A DNA stretch of 64,000 nucleotides from Dactylellina haptotyla (taxonomy: Eukaryota > Ascomycota > Orbiliomycetes > Orbiliales > Orbiliaceae): NCBI GenBank assembly GCA_031310005.1, contig CM062381.1, forward strand, positions 186,001 through 250,000, read 5' to 3'. A model generated the notes under the pieces. It was not told the DNA's origin. It saw nothing but the letters and a program-made list of their open reading frames with translations, and did not search any database. Numbering within the stretch: position 1 is the stretch's first letter; each line of letters opens with the position of its first letter. The position numbers were made by a program, and so were the translations under genes. This document shows positions 1-11,930 of this stretch, in pieces.

Positions 1-2174
1 ACTTATAAACTCGCTATAAGCTAACAAAGTCTCAAATTAGGAGGAATATCCCAGGAGGATAATGATTGCGACTGAGAGGAACAATGGAATCTCGCCAGCA
101 GAATCTAGAACGCTAGGCCAGTTCACCATAGCTTGAGACCTACTAGCTATGGTTTGGTGTCTTAATAAGCTGTTACAACCTAATTCTAGATCAATTATAA
201 GAATCAACGGGTAAATTATGAGGATGACGATATAACAGCTGAAAATTGAATTGAAGGGAATGAAGAGACCTTCCATAGATGAAGCATTTCGAAGTCATAA
301 TCAGCAAAAGGTGGCAATATTTATTCGAATACCATAATGTTTTTACCTATACCCACTCTTGTATTCTTGCTAATCAAAGGCTCCAATTCGGAAACTTCGA
401 TTTGGATGAAGTTTGGTCCACTAGTATCGAGTTTGGAGCGAGAGCAAAACTGCCCCATCTGGCTTCGAGACTGCTAGATATTTTGTGTTGTAGAGTATGG
501 CTTTGTCGTGTGGTGCCCCGCAGAATCAACAAAGTGTACAGACCAATTCTGCCACATCGACTGTGGGTTAACGTTTCGGTATGTGCATAATCATCAATAT
601 GCAATGTTAATTGAGGCTGGGTTGGCTATATGTATCTTGAAGCGATTTTGGATAATATTATCCCGCAAAGGTTCAACAAAACCAACCAAGAAAAGAAAAA
701 TATACTACCTAATTGGATCAATAAAGACAGAAACCAAGCAACGGTATTTAAATTTAAAGTCTATAAATTGACCTTATGTCCCGCTCGGCTAAAGGAAGGA
801 CTGGAAGGGTGCAAAAGGGCTCGGGAGTGTCTGCATGCCATATATCGAACCGGTGGAAACGAAGCGAGACGCGTGCATATCAATAGCACTGTTATTCTAA
901 TGAGCGGGGATGTTTTAATTTAATAGGCTTTCTCCCACATTTGATTTGAAAGGGCCAGCGTGGAAAGTGTGAATAGCTCGTTGTACAACGTTGTATTATT
1001 CGCTAGCTTTAGATGATAGCCATTATGCATGAACGTTGAGATTTTCTGTGCGGCTGTTCTTTCTGCATCGGCAACACCAGCCACTTCCTGCCATATTCTG
1101 CATATCGATAAGCTATTATTGCAGGACGGTTCGGAATTTTTGTTCTGGATTCCGACAAGAACCCTTTTGCTGTTCCTCGAAAACATGCATGAGTTATGAC
1201 AGATGATCAACAGTACCTATGTATAGTTCACCCGCCTAATAGTTGGCAATTCCCTAATTATTTAATTGGTGACAGCGCCGAAATCACAAGCGGTCCGATC
1301 AGCATGACTTCTGTTTCTTTGGGTACGGAGGACAAGAAAATATCAGTATAGCCATCTAAGTATCTACAACCGGGCTTATTCGTCTTGCTTTAGCAAATGC
1401 CTTCCACTAAATTTGGCCTCGTCGATGCAAAATAGAAAAAGCACTTAAACGATCGACAACATAATCTGTAAAAAAATAGGATTCTGTCGTAAAAGTTGAT
1501 CAAACATGTCAATGTACAAGGATCCGGAAAGCTCTTGGGCTATGCTCTTTCCGAAGCTGATCTTACATTGTATATATGTGGAATATCTTGTCAGGTGGAA
1601 TTTGATTGTGATCTACGCTTCTCGAAGCAATTTGAAACATTGAGTCTTCTTCCACTGACACTGAGATACGGAAGTATAATACTTGCCTGACATAGATAGA
1701 GAGAACACAAGATACCCAAATTTGAGATATTGTTTTGAATAGCTCGGATTCATCCGTGGAAATTATAATTACGGAGCTCTCAGATCCCATTGATTAGCAT
1801 GCATTGGTTCGTCGGTTTCAGTTGACAATATAATATGCTTGCAGCAATGCAAAAGCTGATGGTTGTAGCTACCATAAGCTTCGAGTGTCTGTTCTCGTTT
1901 CACAGAGGCTAGAATAGTTCGGAATGGTTACAATAGGATCAAATAACGACAGAATATATAAGTACCTCAAGATCCCGTTTCCCAGATACATCCTCTTTCA
2001 ACATCATCCTCGGGCACCGGTCTCCAACGGTACTATTCGCTCATTTTCGTTGCTCTTCAATCTTTCGCCTTAACGGCACACATACACTCATTTGTTCCTG
2101 CCAATATCAGATTCACCCGATTAGGGCTTAAATAAGATATTCACATTCTTTCAAGATCAAAGCGCTCATCTACC
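1..2174. other. No supported gene, 5' end of window
   Basis: AT-rich stretch with only short overlapping open frames (none above about 100 codons, none with a signal peptide, a recognisable domain or convincing splice sites). The last 250 bases are the promoter and leader of the Egh16-like gene at 2175. I see no tRNA, repeat or transposon remnant here. Confidence 0.6.
1955..1962 (+). promoter_or_regulatory. TATA box of the Egh16-like gene
   Basis: TATATAAG lies about 210 bases before the ATG at 2175, followed by a pyrimidine-rich leader. The position suits a fungal core promoter with a long 5' UTR. Assignment is from motif and position only. Confidence 0.5.
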
Positions 2175-3062
2175 ATGCGTTTCGATACCCCATTTTTCGC
2201 CCTTACTGCGGCGAGTATCATCCCTTCGGTCATTGGACACTGTCTCGTCATTGATACCGTTGGAGACGCCGGCAGAGCCCACGGCTATGGCCTCGGTGTC
2301 AATTTTGCCACCCCTCGTGATGGTACAGGCACCGCTTTCCAGAAAGATGTCACTGTATTCGGCGAGACTACTGTCGGATTAGCCAAAGGGTGCGGTAAGA
2401 CGCATATGCAAGCAGATCGATATCTGGCGGGGCAGCCTGGCTATGATCCTGCTCCAGATCAGCCAAACACGGTCAAGCCTATGGTTGAAAAGATGGTTAC
2501 CATGGGCTCTATTCCAATGTGCTCGGCTGGTGGGTACCTCAACATTACGTTCCACCAAATCAATGGTGATGGTGCAGGTCCCTTTACGTGTATGATTGAC
2601 TCGACCGGCATGGCAACCAAATTCACCAAGATCACGGTCAAGAAGCAAGCCGATGGGATTAATGGCGCCAATGCTGGCGCTCTCGTTAAAAATCTATTGA
2701 TCGTCAACATCCCTGCAGATATCAAATGTACGGGTACTTTCGGCAGCAAGAAAAATGTGTGCATGGTCCGCTGCCAGAACCCATCAGCCAATGGTCCCTT
2801 TGGTGCATGCATACCTTTCGAATTGAAAGTTACACGTGCTCCTCCTCCTCCACCTCCACCAGTCGAAGAAGATGCCCCAGCTGATGAGGAAGTTACCGAC
2901 GACGCCAAAATGAAGCGTGATCTCACTGATGAGGAAATGGATTTTATTATGGGTGGCGAATATTTTACTCCAGAGCAGAAGGCAAGGATGAGAAAAAGCG
3001 CTCCACCTAAGAAGTTCAACAAGTGGAAGGGCCGCAAGAATAGAAAGGCACACGGCAACTAG
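2175..3062 (+). CDS. Egh16/Gas1(Mas)-like secreted protein
   Basis: Single-exon gene for 295 residues. Residues 1-21 form a signal peptide, so the mature chain is predicted to start at His22 (GHC). The core, residues about 22-220, has the look of the Egh16H/Gas1/Mas3 family (DUF3129): spaced cysteines (C23, C73, C116, C139 and a C-terminal group) and an HQINGDGAGPFTC block around residue 127. A run of seven prolines follows at about 225, then an acidic segment, a KR dibasic site and a strongly basic tail. Family members are induced in appressoria or infection structures of plant pathogens and are secreted or surface proteins; the biochemical role is unsettled. The length is within the usual family range. 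Start is the first ATG, downstream of a TATA box at 1955. The proline hinge and charged tail are unusual additions that may be cleaved or may bind the wall. Confidence 0.82.
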   Translation: MRFDTPFFALTAASIIPSVIGHCLVIDTVGDAGRAHGYGLGVNFATPRDGTGTAFQKDVTVFGETTVGLAKGCGKTHMQADRYLAGQPGYDPAPDQPNTVKPMVEKMVTMGSIPMCSAGGYLNITFHQINGDGAGPFTCMIDSTGMATKFTKITVKKQADGINGANAGALVKNLLIVNIPADIKCTGTFGSKKNVCMVRCQNPSANGPFGACIPFELKVTRAPPPPPPPVEEDAPADEEVTDDAKMKRDLTDEEMDFIMGGEYFTPEQKARMRKSAPPKKFNKWKGRKNRKAHGN

Positions 3063-3474
3063 GTCTGCAGTAAGGAATAATTGCAGCTACTCTAGATGGC
3101 CACCCGCTATAGCTAAGAATCATTACCTCCTAAGTTAGTTAGTTCACCAAAGCATGCACACAAGGCGCCAGCCAGATCTATTGAAGAATAAGTTTGGTTC
3201 TCAAATACATCTTCCCGTTCTGTCAGTTTAGAAATGGTATCAGCTTGTATTTAAATGCCTTTATATCAAACATAGTACATTTGAATATCCTAACTTCATA
3301 AAAAATGAAAACGCGTTTCTAAGTTAACCTAAATCTAATTATAAATAAAACATACTGAGCCGTATAATTGCTCTGTACGCCTTTCCCACAGTGCAGGGTG
3401 CCATAAATTACAATCTAATATATATAGGAAATCATATAACAGGCTTCTCCTTACCCACACTAGCTACTATCATC

Positions 3475-4356
3475 TCAAACAGCTTGCTCCCCTGGCCAAA
3501 CAATAAACCCGATCATAATGGCGTATTTGATTGCCGCAGCAAACCATAGTACGGCAGCCATATTCGTTAACTTCATAACCCAGCCTCCGGTTATAGCGCC
3601 AGTCAAAACTAGGATTGCACTTGCAATTCGCTCGTTTCTCTTCACATTGACCGCCTGGAAAAACAACGGGTCCGCGACTAAGTCGGAGTATAAACTAGTG
3701 AGGACAATCGACGGGATATGATTATGGCCGAAAGATCTGGAAACAACAATCTGCCCTCCAGCTTGGAAAGCTAAAAAAGCCAAAGGCAATAGCGAAATAT
3801 GATGGTATTTCGTCCTTCCAGATGCTTGTTCGTCAGCTGTAGCAATAGGCACAACCTTACCCTCAACAAGCGACGCAGCAATCACAATCAGTGTTGCCTG
3901 AACGAGAAACGAAGTTACCAAGGTTCCTCTAAGAGTCGCTCCCGCCTTCCTACTACAAAAGGAGATTGTAGATACCCCTACCATGAAGCAACATATGGAA
4001 AGGAGTGAGCTTAGCCAACCCAGTGGCTTGTTGAGAGGTTGGTGTGAGGCTCCGAGACCCAAGAAGACAGTGTTCCCTTGTATCCGTTAGCAGTAGCACT
4101 CTTTGAGTCAACCCAGCGGAAGCTTTGTGTCTAGTGAATTACCTGTTTGCATGCTGATAAAGCAACTCCACGCATTATAGGCAGCGCTGTCAGTCAGCCC
4201 CGAAACATAGCTGGTAGCTAGCACTGGGATTGACGACCAGGTTTTGTCCACCTGTGTTGCGTTGTAATTTTGAAAGCGTTGCCACAGATTTGTCGAGGCA
4301 GGTTTGGTGCTGTTCGCAATTGGTAGCGCCCCTTCATCGCTCTCTTTTGAATCCAT
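3475..4356 (-). CDS. DUF1275 (YoaK-type) integral membrane protein
   Basis: Two exons, 4356-4143 and 4076-3475, split by a 66-base GT-AG intron with a CTAAC branch point; 271 residues. Splicing rebuilds the family motif around QTGNTVFLGLG, which neither exon shows alone. About 6 hydrophobic segments follow a hydrophilic N-terminal tail of about 45 residues. DUF1275 proteins are membrane proteins of unknown transport or sensing function, common in fungi and bacteria; fungal copies are of this length. The gene stands alone, tail to tail with the Egh16-like gene at 2175, with about 410 bases between the two stops. Location (plasma membrane or vacuole) cannot be told from sequence. Confidence 0.82.
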
Positions 4357-5166
4357 ATCTTGAAGAACAGTTCGGCAATGGCAAACTCGTTAATAGAATG
4401 CTGCGCCTAGTCGAGGTCTTATTAAAACGATTAGGTTAGAGAGACAGAAATGCTCCAATCAAGAAAACCCCACTAGCCCATCGAGGTACCTCATTCCATC
4501 GATTCAAACTCACAATGCTAGCGCTGGGTTTTCGCTGGGACTCTAGATAGGTTACCAACCAAATCTGAAGGTCAGACGTCAGATCGCAATCGTTGAGGAT
4601 ATATTTTTGATAGAAAAGACCATGCGATCGATCCGGTGCGTACCTTTGGTTCGTCTTTTATATTTCTACGCCTCCGAAGGCGCCACTCTCCGGAGCTCCC
4701 GACTGGCTCGCTGGCTTTCGCCGTTTGTTGAGGTCCGCTCAAACGCCGAAAAGCGGAATTTTGAGACCTAAATTCTCGATGGCATCATTGTCTTGGCACC
4801 GAAACGAATCCCAGCGGCGAAAGCCAACAAACTGAATAGGGGCGCTTTTCTCGATAATCGTGGTTTTTATCATTTTGTTTGAGAATAAGACTAGACGTCT
4901 ATCAAATTACTGAATTTTTCGCATATGTAAATGTTCTATATCTTGCGAAGTAGAAGACCTCATCTTATGCTCTATTCAGGTCACCCCAGCCCTCCTCCAC
5001 TGGAATTCTCGATATCATGTGAAAATATATAGCCCGAAGGATTAAGTGTTTATGTATAGCTGTATAACTGTAGAACCTAAGTGCGCCACCCAAAATGATG
5101 CAATCGTCTTAAACTCTCAAATGGAATAAAAACCAAAAGAAACCTGGGCTCATGCGGGAAAATATG
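4357..5166. other. Intergenic, no gene seen
   Basis: Upstream region of the DUF1275 gene and downstream region of the aspartic protease. No open frame above 70 codons with coding character. Nothing else recognised. Confidence 0.6.
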
Positions 5167-7069
5167 CTAGAGAAACTCTTCTAATAGTATTTGGATAATA
5201 AGAAAAATAAAGATGAAAGACTTCCATAAATCCAATGGAAGATTAGCAGATGCAATAGATTTTGTGCCTGTTTGTTTTGCACTAGTAATATCGATGGTCG
5301 CAGTTGCCATGATAGTCATTGCCTTCACGCCGACAAAAGGAACACTGTCCGGACCTGTCCCAATTTCAAGAATATTCTGACCAGTAGGATTGAAATCTGT
5401 TTGCGCCATCGCGATTCTTTGGTTATCAAGATCGTATACCACATAAGCTATTAAAAAATCCGTTAATCCCCTGTGCAGGCGTGAAAACTTCAATTCAAGA
5501 GATCATACCTGATCTTAAAAAAGTATCCCCGAAGAGGTTTATATCATTCGGGGATGCTACAATCCCGAGGACGCAGATATCCGAACCATCCATATTCCTC
5601 ACCAAGCCTCCAGAGTATTTTGTCAGAGGAAGTATCAACTCTGACAGTGGAACCCTGATATTTAATACATAAGAAAATGTGTACTTGACGAAAGAGTTAT
5701 TGGTGGGATAGTCGCAATCTACGATAAAGAGTCCTAAATCATGCGAAATTTTGGCGCCTGTCTGGTTGGCGATTGACCATGCAATGGAGTGTGGGAGGAA
5801 AGTCAAGCTGCTGCCAGAGTCAAGAATAACGGTTGCCGGGAGGTACTTTGACGTAAAGTTGTAGTGCGAGTTTCCGTTAGAAAATGCGACGGAGGTTAAT
5901 GGTATCGCGAACGCAAGGGGCTCAACCTGCCCGGGCGCCTTTTCGATTGGAATACTCGTGAGATTTCCCATAAACCTTGCCGTGTCGATTCCTCCAAAGA
6001 TCATGGACCCGGTATCAGAATCTAACAATCAAAACGTTAGAATAGCTCGATTTCCCGTGACAATTATCAAATGGAAGTACCATACGTAAATCGTCCAACC
6101 AAAGACTAAACGCCTTGGAGTTTATCAAACCCGCAGCAACCATTTCGTTTAGCAAATTCGGATACTGCCCCATACCTCCTGGGGATACACTAGCTTGATC
6201 GGCTTCGAATCCTACACCCATGATACCATACGAGAGATTTGCGGTTTTTGCAACACCAATCTGCATCCCATTGACAGTGGCTCCTCCAACAGAAAAAATA
6301 TCTTCAGCATAATCACCCTCTGCACCTGTACCATCGGCGTAGATTATGCTGAATCGATCCTCTCCTAGCATCTTGAACGTGGTCGACACATCGGGATCAA
6401 CTAATTGAAACGCCACAAAACGTTAGAGAAATCAATTTGGGGGTGCTGAAAGTGCTGCATCGCTGTAGGGAGTGACCAAGCGAGTGGCGGTCGCTTACAA
6501 GAACCGTAGTGGCAGCCCGAGCTCCATAGATCAAAGTCGCTGGGGTTATAACAAGCGGAAACCGCTTTTGAGAGGACCCAGATATCCGAACTTGCGGTAT
6601 CGATTTGGAGTTGCATAGGCTGAGGAGGTGTTCCGACCGTAACATTGGCGAGATATAAAACCCCCTAGTGACCATTGGGAGGCACCTGTTAGCATACCAT
6701 ACATTAAATATCTGTCTTCTTGCGTAAAAGTCGAATCGAAAAATGAGTATTAACCTTATTCTGTAAGAGCTGGTGAACGATATCATCATTGAGTTCCGAA
6801 TCGTCCCTCAATTGCAACCGCTGGGTCTCTGGCCCCCCACGAATCCCACTCGCATGATTTTGAGTTTCACCGTCCCTGCGTATTCGATTCTGGTGCCGAT
6901 TCAATCTACCACGAGTCAACGGGCCATGTTTTTGGAACGGGACCGATAGAATCTTTGGAGTTGGCGCGGCCGCCAAGACGACGTTGCAAAATAAGGCCAG
7001 GATGGCGACCAGGGCCGCAAGTCTGGCAACAACAACTGTTGCGGAAGCAGCGGCCGCCCTGCCCGTCAT
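5167..7069 (-). CDS. Pepsin-like aspartic protease with GPI-type tail (yapsin/OPSB-like)
   Basis: Five exons: 7069-6755, 6664-6498 (donor at about 6498/6499), 6400-6086, 6021-5509 and 5447-5167, giving about 529 residues (family A1). An N-terminal hydrophobic segment (about 12-34) is the signal peptide or anchor, followed by a basic propeptide. The two lobes carry DTASSDIWV (Asp about 127) and DSGSSLTFLP (Asp about 333); FGGID and the C-terminal GDTFLRSAYVVYDLDNQ block are intact across splice joins, which supports the model. The C terminus is a small-residue stretch followed by about 20 hydrophobic residues, typical of a GPI attachment signal, so the enzyme probably sits at the plasma membrane or wall. 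The first motif reads DTA instead of the usual DTG. Acceptors near 6665 and 5448 were chosen because they keep frame and restore family motifs; nearer AG sites break the frame. Confidence 0.85.
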
Positions 7070-10058
7070 CGTTTTGCGGCTCCCACCGAGGAGAAAGAAC
7101 AGGAAGTCGTCGGCGGAGGGGACAACATCGGTCGCTGAATAGGCAGAATTGGAAATACCGGTTGGTCAGTATACCTTTCAGTATCTCATTGAGTATTTCC
7201 TTTCCATGTGAGGGTTTAAGGAGGTCCGGTCTCCAAACAAGAGGGCAGCGGATGAAATAAATAAATAAATAAAAACTAAAAACTCCAAGCGAGGAGGGCA
7301 GGTCGGAGGGAGTTATGCACCGACTGGGAGAACATTCGAGACAATAATATGTACCTTTCTTTGAATGATGGCTTTCCTGGCAGCGAAGCTACTGCTACCA
7401 AAGTTCTCTCACCGTGGACGGCTACAATGATACCCAAAAGCTTGGTTCTTGGAAACTTATGGAGCAAGGCATGTCGACCGATTGATTAAAATAATAATGT
7501 TCGTTTTGGGTTTCCAAGATCAGTTGGGAGCAGCCGGATCAGATTGCCGGGAAGGCTGGCGATTATATTCGAACAAACCCTCAAAACGGCATTCTATCCA
7601 CAGGCTAAGGAGCCTCCGCGAGTAGTACATGTACATGGACATGTACTTGTATGTGATCGGTCAATTGGACAGTACCGCAGGGCCGGAGTATGTGTCCTCC
7701 ATATGATTGCCCGCGAGGAATGGAAATTTCAACGAACTGAGGGTGATGACGAGTACTCCGCGCTAAGGAACCAGGGGGCAAACCATCGTCGAGCATGCCG
7801 AATCCCGAGCAAAAGTCGCCTGCGAATGCAACGACTGGTCAAACAATGTTGGCTTGAATATCATATCCCGCACGAGACTGAGGTCCAGCTCCACTCTCCG
7901 TAAACTATCGCATAATTCCGATCTCTGAGAGACACCAAAGTAAAACAACAGGCTGCTTCTCCAAATGGAGCGGGTGTGCCAAGGAACCCGTATCTTTTTT
8001 GAGGGAGTAACCTCGGAGCGCACTCGCTGACGCGTCCCTGGGCCAGTTGGATGCAGGGCTGCAGGCTGAACAAGCCTTCGCATGTTCTAAAAGTCTCGTC
8101 AATTCTTGTCCTCCTCCGATTAGCTTCCACAAGTCGCAGATATCAACATCTGAGATCAAGGCCCTCGAGGAAAATAGCAACAAAAAACCGATTGTTCCAA
8201 GAGTTTTTTTCGTGCTACGGACAACAAGATCGATCATCCTTCCCTGGATAATCCTCGCAAGATTCGGCAAGCGCCTTTGTTCGGAGCATTTTCCTTGTAT
8301 TTGATTAAAGGACGATCTATCAAGAGCGATTTGGAAATTGTCCACGCCAAAACCCCGGACATAGCCAGACAGTTGCTTTCGTACGGGCAGGATCATAGGG
8401 AACCCGCTTTTGCAAAATTTTGGCGTCCGCAACATGCACCTCCCCCGGCTTCTTAGCTGACCCCAGCAGAATGCGGGTCGGTTGGTGAGACAGAGACAGG
8501 ACGCGTAACTTGTCCGAAAGCCTCGCTATATTCCATTATGCAGCTATGTTTACTCCTGCGCATCGAAATCTCTTGTCTCTTGGGCCAATTGGGGTGTTTC
8601 ATGATATAAGTTGCATGCGGTAATCCCCCCCACCACCCGGTGTTTTCCCAATGAGATGCCAACGTCTAAATCAGCGGGGAGGTTTTTAAATTTTCATGGT
8701 GGATAACTTAATTCCTTGAAAACCGTTGCCAATGCTGCGACTGCATGATTATGAATGAAACATGGACGGGCCTAACATCAATACAGAATCTGCGGACCTA
8801 CGAAGGCTCGAGCTGCTGTGTAATCATTTTTATTAGCCAGGAGAACAAAAAAATATACACCGGCGAGCGAAAACATCACGGACGGCTCCTCCATGGCTAG
8901 GCCAAGTCTTGATCTATCACGACGTCTATGAAGCACGGTAGATTCCGACAGCCAGCCGTGCTACCTGCAGCCTGTGCACCCTCGATTGCATCGATTGCGT
9001 CAACGCAGACAACTTAAAGACGAACCTCGGAATCCTAGTTGAGAATATTGGTTGAGCACGGCAGATGCCCGCGAAGACGGCCAGCCCCACAGCTAGTCCG
9101 GAGCTGCAAAGCTACCCTCGGAGATGCATATAGATGTTTGTGCGTGGTTGAAGCTAGTCAAAATAGCAAGGCTGTAGAGTTTGGACGATGTACTTCTAGC
9201 TTCTTACCTGCACCCACATCAATCAAGCACACACAATCTCGAATGCAAAATAATTTCTGTTTCAAAACATATTTTCAGATTACGTACTGTTGCGATTGCC
9301 GCTCTCACCTGCGATATACTAGGACTCAACAAATCAGATTCGCCAAATCGATGGAAGAAACCGTGCTCTGGCCGGTTTTGAATACAATGATCTATAAAAT
9401 GATGTTTTCAAATATAACATGTTATTCTGCGCAAGTGGGTAAGATGTTTTGAATTCCCGAAAATGCTGATAGCTTCGGTCAAAGCTTAGAGTTGAGGCTG
9501 GCCATATCGAGTGCACCAGCTGCTAGAGTTTTTTTCTTTTTTCTCTGTCACCCTTCCCCAGCAACCACGTGCAGTATCAGAACACGGAAAAACCTGATGC
9601 AGCTTTTTCGAAATATACCCGGAAGCTACCTTACCATTGGTCTTCGTACCCTAACCTAGCAGTTTAAAGCAAGAGCCTTGAGCGACCGGGTAGAGGTATC
9701 GCGAGTGCCGTCCGTACGCCGGTCATTTGACAGCGGTCGCCACAGTTTCTCGAGCTGGAGCTGCTAGCTGTTGCATGTCGCCATTTGCCTTGAAATCAAG
9801 AGCCCCGGGCTAGCCTAAAACTCGTGTTATATCACATACTTATGATATATATCTTCTTGTGATGGGTTTGGCAACGTTTTCGGTTGTCTACGTATATGCT
9901 TAAGATTAAATATCTCGAATCAGACTTTCCGCTCGAAAGTATACTGCGTGTGATGAAGAACCCAACATCATTTTTTCTCGGGTTTGTATAAATTATTTTA
10001 AACAAGTGTCTACAGTTAGCCTGACCTCATCGATATCCACCTCTATATTTATAAATTT
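7070..10058. other. 3-kb gene-poor stretch
   Basis: No open frame here has family resemblance, a signal peptide or consistent splice sites. The longest (minus strand, 7905-8435) lacks recognisable domains. It begins with the promoter of the aspartic protease, which carries a short ATAA/AAAT microsatellite around 7255-7275. A small palindrome lies at 7624-7647. A degenerate sequence could be hidden here, but I cannot identify it. Confidence 0.5.
7255..7276. repeat. AAAT microsatellite
   Basis: Four to five tandem copies of an ATAA/AAAT tetranucleotide about 190 bases upstream of the aspartic protease start codon. Likely a polymorphic simple repeat; no function inferred. Confidence 0.8.
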
Positions 10059-10697
10059 TTACCCAAACGTCAAACCGTCCCATTCACCCAACTTCCACAT
10101 TCCATCCAACAGACGTCTAGGACCATCCTGTAGCCCGTAACAAACCTGTGTGCGATTTATCTGCAAGCTCCATATATCATCTCCCCCTTCCGTCGCAAAT
10201 TCTTTCTTGCGGAAGCTATTCCCTGAATACTCCTGACCTTTGGGACCATCAACCCCATCGATCGGTACGACTCTCCGGCAAAAGTCCAGCCGCGCAATCT
10301 GATCCTGATGTCTCAGAATATAGCTCGAGTAGATTTCCCTTGCGATTCTCGCAAAATAATCGCAATCTATCTGCACAAAGTCCTCGGGTGTGCGATTGCA
10401 CAAAAATAGGCCCGCAGTCCCCGAGCAGGACTGGAGGTAACATCCGTTCGGCAATGCGCTGCAGATGGAATTAGCAGGGAAGTTTCCTAGGATATCTATA
10501 GCGAGCAAGATGTCTGCATGAAAAGCTCCAGTTGATGCATTGCCGTGGTCGTGGCAGTCGAATGATTGCCCCGTTTGGATCGGATTAGGAATTCCAACCT
10601 GAAGAGCCCTTTGATAGTGGGCTACCGGGTTTACAGATATGATCCTTATATCCCTTTCGGTGGCATCGGCCCGCTTATGGGAAAACTGAAGAGGGGA
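10059..10697 (-). CDS. 3' part of a Cys-rich secreted, effector-like protein (5' exon unresolved)
   Basis: A 213-codon open frame runs from a TAG acceptor at 10698-10700, preceded by a CTAAC branch point, to the stop at 10059. It has no early ATG, so an upstream exon is needed. The frame encodes eight cysteines and three N-glycosylation sequons (one NAS, two NRT). The spacing C...NGCYLQSC...GLFLCN...C.YFAR.A..I and a late W-x-L-x-I...C resembles a group of small fungal secreted proteins with an AG-I-x-x-C core. An upstream ATG at 10817-10819, with a donor near 10766, would give a short exon, but without a clear signal peptide. The gene may therefore have lost its first exon or have a start I cannot place. 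Function unknown; membership of the secreted family is by pattern memory only. Confidence 0.45.
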   Translation of the reverse strand, partial: SPLQFSHKRADATERDIRIISVNPVAHYQRALQVGIPNPIQTGQSFDCHDHGNASTGAFHADILLAIDILGNFPANSICSALPNGCYLQSCSGTAGLFLCNRTPEDFVQIDCDYFARIAREIYSSYILRHQDQIARLDFCRRVVPIDGVDGPKGQEYSGNSFRKKEFATEGGDDIWSLQINRTQVCYGLQDGPRRLLDGMWKLGEWDGLTFG

Positions 10698-10819
10698 CTA
10701 GACATGCAAGACCGTTAGCACTTCAATATTTCCAAAAATCCAGGTGATAGTATTAGGCCCTTTACATATCCTGTGATTTTGTTACAGTGGACCCCACAAA
10801 TCGTCCTACGGAGCGTCAT

Positions 10820-11930
10820 ATCTAGCCTCTCTACTAAACTAGACGCCCCACCTACGAGATTATTCAGCGTTTCGAAGGCCCCTGGGAAAGCTGCTACCTA
10901 AATGCGACCGACACTAAGGTTAGCGAGCTTTTAAACATCAAACTAAATATAAGAATCAGACCCTACGCGATGCAATGCTCCCCAGCCCAGTTCTACAGCC
11001 TTCAGTATGCTAATCCAGTAGTGTAACCATACTGCTGCGATCATCTGGGCCAAAACCGCAAGGGGTAGAGCCCAGTTTTGATCGAAATCTTGCCTGCGGG
11101 TTAAGGTCGTGTTCACTTCAGACACGGACAATGAGGTAGCTACAAGTGGTGACATCTGTGTTCTTCACCAGAATATGGTGCTTGAATGCAGTTTTAGTCC
11201 TGGGGACGTCGAGAGAGCATATATATTTATTGAATAGCTGGTTTATTTAAACCAAATCGGAGGAAATGTCATAAAATTAGAGTTACAGGATCGGCTGTGC
11301 CGGCAACATGATATTCTTCTTTTGTTTCAAAGCATGATACGAAATAACATCTGGCGTATGGCGACGCAGGTATACAACGTCCCGTGCCATTGTTCACAGT
11401 TGGGCGTGACGTTGGGGTGTCCGTTGGTTGCGTTATAATCTTTTTTTTAGATGGCAACTGTTACAGGTTGTACGGACAAGCAAAGCGCCAGTCAAGGGTT
11501 ATTGAGTGTTACCAATATTCATAACTATATGTAAACCTTATTTCTATTGTACATCCATGCTGTATAATGTCTGGCTCCATGGTTGAGGCGACTGACAAAG
11601 AATATTAACATAAAACATAAAACATCATGATAGCAGCGCCAGTGTAATAAAACCCAACATGACCCCCCATTGAGGGTGAGTAGTAATTGAAACATCCGTT
11701 ACGCCGAAAGAAAATTTTGTTCCGCTCTTTGCCCGCCATAAGTGTTTGTTTGTGGTATCAATCCATCCTTTAACACCACCCAAAACAAGACAAAATGCGA
11801 AGAAAAAAGTGTGTGAAAAACAGTCCAAAATGAAAGTGATTAGTAATGCAGTCGTGAGTTCGTGAATTGAAAGTTAAGCAGCGTACAAAAAAAAGAAAAA
11901 ATCGGTTTAGTCTCAACCCAGGCGCAAGAG
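10820..11930. other. Intergenic, no gene seen
   Basis: Only short frames with no coding character. It includes the 3' flank of the patatin-like gene that ends at 11931. Confidence 0.55.

Noticed and set aside
2459-3058. 199-codon minus frame overlapping the Egh16-like gene
   Set aside because: Opposite strand of a well-supported coding exon; no features of its own.
4357-5166. tRNA or other small RNA gene
   Set aside because: No convincing A-box/B-box pair found by eye here or elsewhere in the window; a covariance-model scan would be needed to exclude them.
7905-8435. 176-codon minus frame
   Set aside because: No homology-like motif, and several overlapping frames of similar size in other phases.
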